DNA of 64,000 nucleotides from Caecibacter massiliensis (GTDB lineage: Bacteria > Bacillota > Negativicutes > Veillonellales > Megasphaeraceae). Positions 59,836 to 64,000 of the stretch are shown piece after piece (positions within the stretch are counted from its first letter, which is position 1; each line of letters opens with the position of its first letter). Location of the stretch: positions 1,488,001 through 1,552,000 of the forward strand of contig LT608311.1 of the NCBI GenBank assembly GCA_900095875.1, read 5' to 3'. The translations under genes and the position numbers were made by a program. The notes under the pieces are model-generated. The model had not been told where the DNA came from and did no database searches. It saw only the letters and a program-made list of their open reading frames with translations.

Positions 59836-60606
59836 ATGGACATGGGATTGCAGGATAAAGTTGTCGTTATTACCGGTGGGAGTGAAGGTATCGGATTTGC
59901 AGCTGCCAGAGCTTTTATTGCCGAAGGGGCCTATACCGCTATATGTGGACGCAGAAAAAACGTATTGGCGCATGCCATGGCAGAACTGGGGCCGCGGGCT
60001 TTTGGCGTATCGTGTGATATGACAAAGGAAGACGATGTCCATGACTTTGCCCGACGCGTCTTTGATACGTTCGGCCGCATAGACGTATGGGTTAATAATG
60101 TCGGTGCGACCATTGCCCGGAAGGGGACATGGTATACGGGAGAAGAAATTGACCGGACCTATGCCGTCAATTTCAAATCCGTCGTCATGGGAAGCCAGGC
60201 AGCCGTACCCTATTTGTCCCGTCAGGGCGGGGTCATTGTCAATGTGGCATCTCTGGCGGCGCGGTGTGCGACATCCGGGCGGGCTACGCTCTATGGAGCG
60301 TTTAAAGCAGGTGTTGTCAACTTTACCAATACCTTTGCCGGGGAAGTGGCGTCAAAGCACATCCGTGTCGTATCCATACTGCCGGGATTTACGCTGACGC
60401 CGCTGGTCCGGGCGACCATTGCCCCTGCTGATCTGGAAAAGCAGAGCCGTACCTGCCTCTTGCGCCGGGCCGCTTCAACGGAAGAAATTGCCGGACCTAT
60501 TGTCTTTCTGGCCAGCTCCCAGGCTTCCTATATGACGGCAGCGTCTCTTGAGATTTCCGGCGGCCGTAGTGTGACCCTGAATCCGGGGTATTCCTATGGG
60601 AAATAA
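59836..60606 (+). CDS. Short-chain dehydrogenase/reductase
   Basis: A 256-residue classical SDR with cofactor site VVITGGSEGIGFAAARAF and NNVG in VWVNNVGATI. The catalytic Ser is in VNVASLAARC and the Tyr-Lys pair in LYGAFKAGV (YxxxK). AICGRRKN at the end of strand 2 has Arg residues, favouring NADP(H). AAAGGAGTGA precedes ATG 59836. It is a single gene; no neighbour hints at the substrate. Confidence 0.87.
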   Translation: MDMGLQDKVVVITGGSEGIGFAAARAFIAEGAYTAICGRRKNVLAHAMAELGPRAFGVSCDMTKEDDVHDFARRVFDTFGRIDVWVNNVGATIARKGTWYTGEEIDRTYAVNFKSVVMGSQAAVPYLSRQGGVIVNVASLAARCATSGRATLYGAFKAGVVNFTNTFAGEVASKHIRVVSILPGFTLTPLVRATIAPADLEKQSRTCLLRRAASTEEIAGPIVFLASSQASYMTAASLEISGGRSVTLNPGYSYGK

Positions 60607-60657
60607 TGATATTCTAAAAATAAAATTGAATTATGTTCTAATTTTTTAAAAGTCCAC

Positions 60658-60686
60658 TTGACAAGTGCTGTTTTAAAGTGTACTAT
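60658..60686 (+). promoter_or_regulatory. Promoter of the T-box transcript
   Basis: TTGACA (60658-60663), a 17-base spacer and TACTAT (60681-60686). The start would be near 60693. Confidence 0.75.
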
Positions 60687-60694
60687 GTTCGTAA

Positions 60695-60931
60695 ACATTG
60701 GAAACGCCAAGACCGGAACAAGTACACGCAGGCGGTCAGACAGAGAGCAGGAATCCAGGCTGAGAGTTCCTGCAGAAGCCAAATGCGCTGGAATGCCTCC
60801 GCGAGCGGATGTGCCGAATCGAGTAGGCTCATACGGATTTCCCACGTTACGGGGGCCGAGATACAGCATTTGCTGTAAGCAGAGTGGAACCACGGACCAC
60901 CGTCTCTGTCATGGGGACGGTGTTTTTTTTG
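60695..60931 (+). promoter_or_regulatory. T-box riboswitch, cysteine-specific (specifier TGC)
   Basis: The leader has AGAGAG (60742-60747), a distal stem CAGGAA/TTCCTG around GGCTGAGAG, and the specifier GAA-TGC (60791-60796, Cys codon). It also has the AGTA motif at 60822, stem III CCCACGTTACGGGG (60841-60854) and the T-box AGAGTGGAACCACGG (60881-60895). The variable T-box base is A, which pairs with a U discriminator; tRNA-Cys has U73, agreeing with the specifier. The terminator CACCGTC/GACGGTG with eight T is at 60898-60930. Uncharged tRNA-Cys should allow read-through into the operon. Confidence 0.92.
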
Positions 60932-61028
60932 TCTATAAATGGGAAAAACGAGGATATTTCGCCAATGTTTCAAAACATATTTTAAAAATTCATGAAATGT
61001 GATGGGAGTAATAGAGGAGGATATGACT

Positions 61029-62027
61029 ATGACACAGAGTAAAAAAGAATTAGTATTAGCCGCTATGGATAACAAGCCGGTAGACCGTGTTCCTGTGGGA
61101 TTCTGGTTTCATTTCCTGGGAGATGAAATCCATTCCGATTCGTTTCAGCATCCGGAATTGATCGAACAGCTCTATGCGGGACAGACGAAATACATCGAAA
61201 CGGCCAAGCCGGATTTTGTAAAAATCATGACCGATGGATTCTTTCCTTATGAAAATAGAACGGCATTCAATCTGAAAAGCGCGGCCGATTTCAAGCGGAT
61301 CCAGCCCCTTGCTGACGATGATCCGTGGTTTACGACGCAGATTGCCTATGCAAAGAGACTGACCAGTAAATACGGTAATGACGTAGCCATGTTTTACAAT
61401 CTCTTCTGCGCCGGTACGACAGTGAAATTCATGCTTCCCGATATTACCCAGGGCGATGCCTGGCTGAGCCGTCTTATACAGGAAGATGCAGACGCCGTCC
61501 GTCAGGGACTCGATGTCATTTCCGGAGATTTGGCAAAACTGGCCCGCCGGATTATTACCGAAGGCGGCGTGACCGGTATTTACTTCAGTCTCCAGAATCT
61601 GCTCGGTGAGGGAATTACGAAAGAGGTTTACGATCAGGTGCTGGCGCCGGGTGAAAAACAGATCCTCGCCGCGGCTAACAGTGCAAGCGATTACAACATC
61701 CTCCATATCTGCGGCTGGTCCGGCCACCGCAATGATCTGACCTGGTATGCCGATTACGATGTGAAGACCATTAACTGGGCGGCTGTCGTCGAAGGCGTGC
61801 CTCTGGAAGAAGGAAGGAAGATTTTTGGCGGCCGGGCTGCTCTCGGCGGATTTGGCAATCTGGAAACGGAAGTACTGTACAATGGTACGAAAGAAGAAGT
61901 ACAGGCCGAAACGAAGCGTATCCTGGACCATGCCGGACGGCAGGGCGTCATCCTCGGTGCAGACTGCACGGTGCCGCGCGATACGGACTGGCAGCGTTTT
62001 GAATGGGTACGGGAAGCTGCAAAATAA
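61029..62027 (+). CDS. UroD/MtaA-family protein, likely zinc-dependent thiol methyltransferase
   Basis: A 332-residue TIM-barrel protein of the uroporphyrinogen decarboxylase superfamily. It keeps the zinc-ligand pattern of MtaA/MtbA-type corrinoid:thiol methyltransferases: His226-x-Cys228 (ILHICGW) and Cys313 (GADCTVPRD). True UroD lacks these, so heme synthesis is unlikely. It is the first gene under a cysteine T-box and precedes a polar-amino-acid importer. Moving a methyl group to or from a sulfur compound linked to cysteine supply is inferred. GAGGAGG is correctly spaced for ATG 61029; ATG 61023 is too close. Confidence 0.83.
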   Translation: MTQSKKELVLAAMDNKPVDRVPVGFWFHFLGDEIHSDSFQHPELIEQLYAGQTKYIETAKPDFVKIMTDGFFPYENRTAFNLKSAADFKRIQPLADDDPWFTTQIAYAKRLTSKYGNDVAMFYNLFCAGTTVKFMLPDITQGDAWLSRLIQEDADAVRQGLDVISGDLAKLARRIITEGGVTGIYFSLQNLLGEGITKEVYDQVLAPGEKQILAAANSASDYNILHICGWSGHRNDLTWYADYDVKTINWAAVVEGVPLEEGRKIFGGRAALGGFGNLETEVLYNGTKEEVQAETKRILDHAGRQGVILGADCTVPRDTDWQRFEWVREAAK

Positions 62028-62067
62028 TAGATATTATAACGGGTAAAGCATATAGGGGGAATATATC

Positions 62068-62931
62068 ATGAATATAAAAAAATTAGGGAAATTTGTCATC
62101 ACAGCCGCTTTGATTGGTGTCGTCGCAGCCGGCCTTGCCGGATGCAGCAAGAAAGATAGTGCCGCAGCCGGCGATGGCGGCAAGAAAAAAGTCGTCAACG
62201 TAGCGTATACGAATTACTATGTACCTTATGATTTCGTCAATGACAAAGGAGAAGCCGACGGCTTTGAAGTAGCAGTCATGAAAGAAGTTGCCAAAAAACT
62301 GCCGCAGTACGAATGGAAATTCACGCCGACCTCGGACGACGATCTTCTGATCGGTGTCGAATCGGGGAAATACACCATTGGTACCAAGGGCATCTGGAAA
62401 ACGGCAGCCCGGGAAAAGAAATATCTCTTTACTGATAATTACATCGGTGCCAGCGTCATAGGCCTGGTCATCCGCAAAGATGAAGCCGATAAAGTAAAAG
62501 ACATGGATTCCTTTGCCCAGTACAGTGGCAAACTCGTGCCGATTGCCCCACAGGATGCGCGCTACATGGTCATTGATACATACAATAAAGAACATCCGGA
62601 TAAGCCCATCGACCTGAAATCGTCGGAAGCATTCCAGATTGCCGATGCCTACAGCTGGGTCATGGAAGGCCGCTATGATGCCTATCTGGAAGTTGAACTG
62701 AGCTACAAGAACAATATCGTCAAAGACGACGCTCCGTACCATCAGTTCAACGATCAGCTGACCTATATCCGCTACAAAGGCATCCCAACTTATCCGCTGA
62801 TCAATAGGAAAGAAACGAAATTGAAAGATGAAGTCGATCAGGCTATCAAAGAACTTCGTGATGAAGGAAAGATTGCCGAACTGGAACAAAAATATTTTGG
62901 TGAAAGCCTGTCCCAGTATATCGGACAGTAA
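62068..62931 (+). CDS. Polar amino acid ABC transporter binding lipoprotein (family 3)
   Basis: A 287-residue lipoprotein (lipobox GLAGC) of the family 3 binding proteins: VNVAYTNYYVPYDFVNDKGE, GFEVAVMKEVAKKLPQYEW and a C-terminal IKELRDEGKIAELEQKYFGE. This is the FliY/cystine-binding type fold. The cysteine T-box upstream makes cystine, cysteine or a methylated sulfur compound the likely ligand. Spacing to the permease gene is 19 bases. Confidence 0.9.
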   Translation: MNIKKLGKFVITAALIGVVAAGLAGCSKKDSAAAGDGGKKKVVNVAYTNYYVPYDFVNDKGEADGFEVAVMKEVAKKLPQYEWKFTPTSDDDLLIGVESGKYTIGTKGIWKTAAREKKYLFTDNYIGASVIGLVIRKDEADKVKDMDSFAQYSGKLVPIAPQDARYMVIDTYNKEHPDKPIDLKSSEAFQIADAYSWVMEGRYDAYLEVELSYKNNIVKDDAPYHQFNDQLTYIRYKGIPTYPLINRKETKLKDEVDQAIKELRDEGKIAELEQKYFGESLSQYIGQ

Positions 62932-62950
62932 GTGAGAGGAGGAGTGCTTT

Positions 62951-63745
62951 GTGAATAGTACGAGAGTATTTGATCCGTCCATGATCGTACAGGTCATACC
63001 GGACCTTCTGTCCTATCTGGACGTGACTTTGCTCGTAGCCGTCACAAGTATCCTCCTCGGCTCTCTGCTGGGGATGATACTGGCCTGGGCCAGGACGGGT
63101 CACCACCGCGTGCTGCGCTGGATTGCCAACGGTTACATCTATATCATGCGCTGCACGCCCTCCATTGTCCTGTTGTTCATCGTATTCTACGGTCTGCCGA
63201 AACTGGTGGAGTCGATGACCGATTATGATATCAACGATACAAACCGTGCCGTCTTTGCCATCATCACCTTTACGTTGTTATTTGGCGCCTATATTTCTGA
63301 AGTATTCCGGGCCGCCTATCAGGCTGTCCCCAAAGGGCAGTATGAAGCGGCAGTCAGCATTGGACTGACCCCGTTTCAGGCATTCCGCCAGGTCATGCTG
63401 CCCCAGGCTACAGTCATAGCCCTGCCGAACTTTGGCAATTCCGTCATCAATCTGTTGAAAGAAGGGGCCCTGGCCTACACCATCGGCCTCATCGATATGA
63501 TTGGCAAGGGAAATCTGATCATTGCCCAGAACTTTGGGGCGTATGGTGTGGAAATTTATCTGGCCTGCATGATTGTCTACTGGATTATGACGACCTGCAT
63601 TGCCAAGGGATTCCTCCGGTTGGAAGAACATCTTGACAAAGGGCAGAGCCTGCGGGCAAAGAATCCGGCACAGGCAAAAGCACGCATACTGCCTGTATGG
63701 AAAAGCGTACCGGCGCTGATGCGGCGCATTCAGCGTCAGGGCTAG
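62951..63745 (+). CDS. Polar amino acid ABC transporter permease
   Basis: A 264-residue membrane permease of the HisMQ/TcyB class with about five helices, the start region VTLLVAVTSILLGSLLGMIL and coupling loop AAVSIGLTPFQAFRQVMLPQ. A long polar tail (about residues 225-264) is slightly unusual. It pairs with a second permease gene 16 bases later. Part of the cysteine T-box operon. Confidence 0.92.
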   Translation: MNSTRVFDPSMIVQVIPDLLSYLDVTLLVAVTSILLGSLLGMILAWARTGHHRVLRWIANGYIYIMRCTPSIVLLFIVFYGLPKLVESMTDYDINDTNRAVFAIITFTLLFGAYISEVFRAAYQAVPKGQYEAAVSIGLTPFQAFRQVMLPQATVIALPNFGNSVINLLKEGALAYTIGLIDMIGKGNLIIAQNFGAYGVEIYLACMIVYWIMTTCIAKGFLRLEEHLDKGQSLRAKNPAQAKARILPVWKSVPALMRRIQRQG

Positions 63746-63761
63746 AAAAAGGAGTAACCAT

Positions 63762-64000
63762 ATGGAACTGGATTATACATTTATGATAGAAACCTTTTAT
63801 AAGGTATGGGGGGGCATTGGCACGACACTGGGACTGACAGCCCTGAGCCTCCTCATCGCGGCACCGATTGCGTTTTATATGGCGGTCCTCCGCATTAAAG
63901 GCAATCTCATCGGCAGTGGCATTACCCAGGCTTATATATCCTTTGTCCGGGGTACGCCTATTATTCTGCAGATTCTGCTTCTTTATAGCCTGCTCCCAAG
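63762..64000 (+). CDS. Polar amino acid ABC transporter permease, second subunit (3' end outside window)
   Basis: The first 79 codons of a second HisMQ-type permease: MELDYTFMIETFYKVWGGIG, a first helix around LGLTALSLLIAAPIAFYM and the family motif SFVRGTPIILQILLLYSL. AAAAGGAG precedes the ATG. The ATPase gene of the system is expected just to the right. Confidence 0.88.
   Translation, partial: MELDYTFMIETFYKVWGGIGTTLGLTALSLLIAAPIAFYMAVLRIKGNLIGSGITQAYISFVRGTPIILQILLLYSLLP

Noticed and set aside
60794-60796. Reading the T-box specifier one base earlier as ATG (methionine)
   Set aside because: GAA normally precedes the specifier, giving TGC. The T-box variable base A fits the U73 discriminator of tRNA-Cys, not the A73 of tRNA-Met.
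61029-62027. Annotation as heme uroporphyrinogen decarboxylase
   Set aside because: It has the zinc-ligand His-x-Cys and Cys pattern of MtaA-type methyltransferases and stands under a cysteine T-box; no heme genes are nearby.
1-64000. CRISPR arrays, insertion sequences, prophage or integrase genes
   Set aside because: No regularly spaced repeats, transposase or integrase motifs were seen anywhere in the window.

Overview
The window looks like a chromosomal segment of a diderm Firmicute of the class Negativicutes, probably close to Megasphaera (Veillonellaceae). Two observations support this. Firmicute-type RNA regulation is present: a SAM-I riboswitch at about 50.0 kb and a cysteine T-box at about 60.8 kb. 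Outer-membrane biology is also present: an RND efflux pump at the left edge and a GmhA heptose isomerase. Anaerobic energy genes (pyruvate:ferredoxin oxidoreductase, a glycolate/D-lactate-type FAD oxidase, LUD proteins) fit. The genus is inference; no rRNA lies in the window.

Layout. 0-2.8 kb: truncated RND permease and a GT2 glycosyltransferase. 2.8-10.5 kb: a minus-strand nickel/peptide-type ABC importer (five genes) diverging from three plus-strand class I methyltransferases. The middle methyltransferase carries a His-rich linker and a C-terminal CsoR/RcnR-type metal-sensor domain. This is the most unusual locus seen. 10.6-15.6 kb: macro-domain protein, CpXC protein, a membrane protein with a degenerate exonuclease-like fold, a NYN/LOTUS protein and an M48 protease. 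15.8-22.9 kb: a GntR regulator followed by a catabolic operon (split transketolase, MFS carrier, SDR, zinc alcohol dehydrogenase, phosphofructokinase). An inverted repeat AACAT-N3-ATGTT lies upstream of the regulator, twice in the operon promoter, and again at the phosphoketolase promoter 20 kb away, which suggests one regulon. 23.0-27.8 kb: flavin reductase, MBL hydrolase and a minus-strand MurQ-MurP-MupG operon for N-acetylmuramic acid recycling.

28.0-33.0 kb: tRNA-Arg(CCT), glutamate-synthase-like flavoprotein, carbonic anhydrase, GmhA, and a minus-strand TPR lipoprotein with two tandem LUD proteins. 33.2-39.4 kb: pyruvate:ferredoxin oxidoreductase behind a complex promoter, then phosphoketolase. 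39.5-48.9 kb: small housekeeping and accessory genes, including a tandem EIIA-Glc protein whose second domain has lost both active-site histidines, a NusG-II/Gx-transporter pair, a class C acid phosphatase, an MBL pseudogene, PhzF and thioredoxin. 49.1-56.8 kb: MetQ under a SAM-I riboswitch, then an AfuABC/FbpABC-type importer with a YesM-like kinase and AraC-type response regulator.

57.0-64.0 kb: an MFS carrier behind an unidentified structured leader with an intrinsic terminator, a GlcD-type FAD oxidase, an SDR, and at the right edge a cysteine T-box controlling a zinc-dependent UroD/MtaA-like methyltransferase plus a polar-amino-acid ABC importer that runs off the window.

Central carbon flow can be read across the window. 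Sugar or sugar-acid carbon enters through transketolase, phosphofructokinase or phosphoketolase. Pyruvate is oxidised by the ferredoxin oxidoreductase, and cell-wall amino sugars are recycled by the Mur enzymes. The EIIA protein is a candidate phosphate donor for MurP, which shows no EIIA domain of its own.
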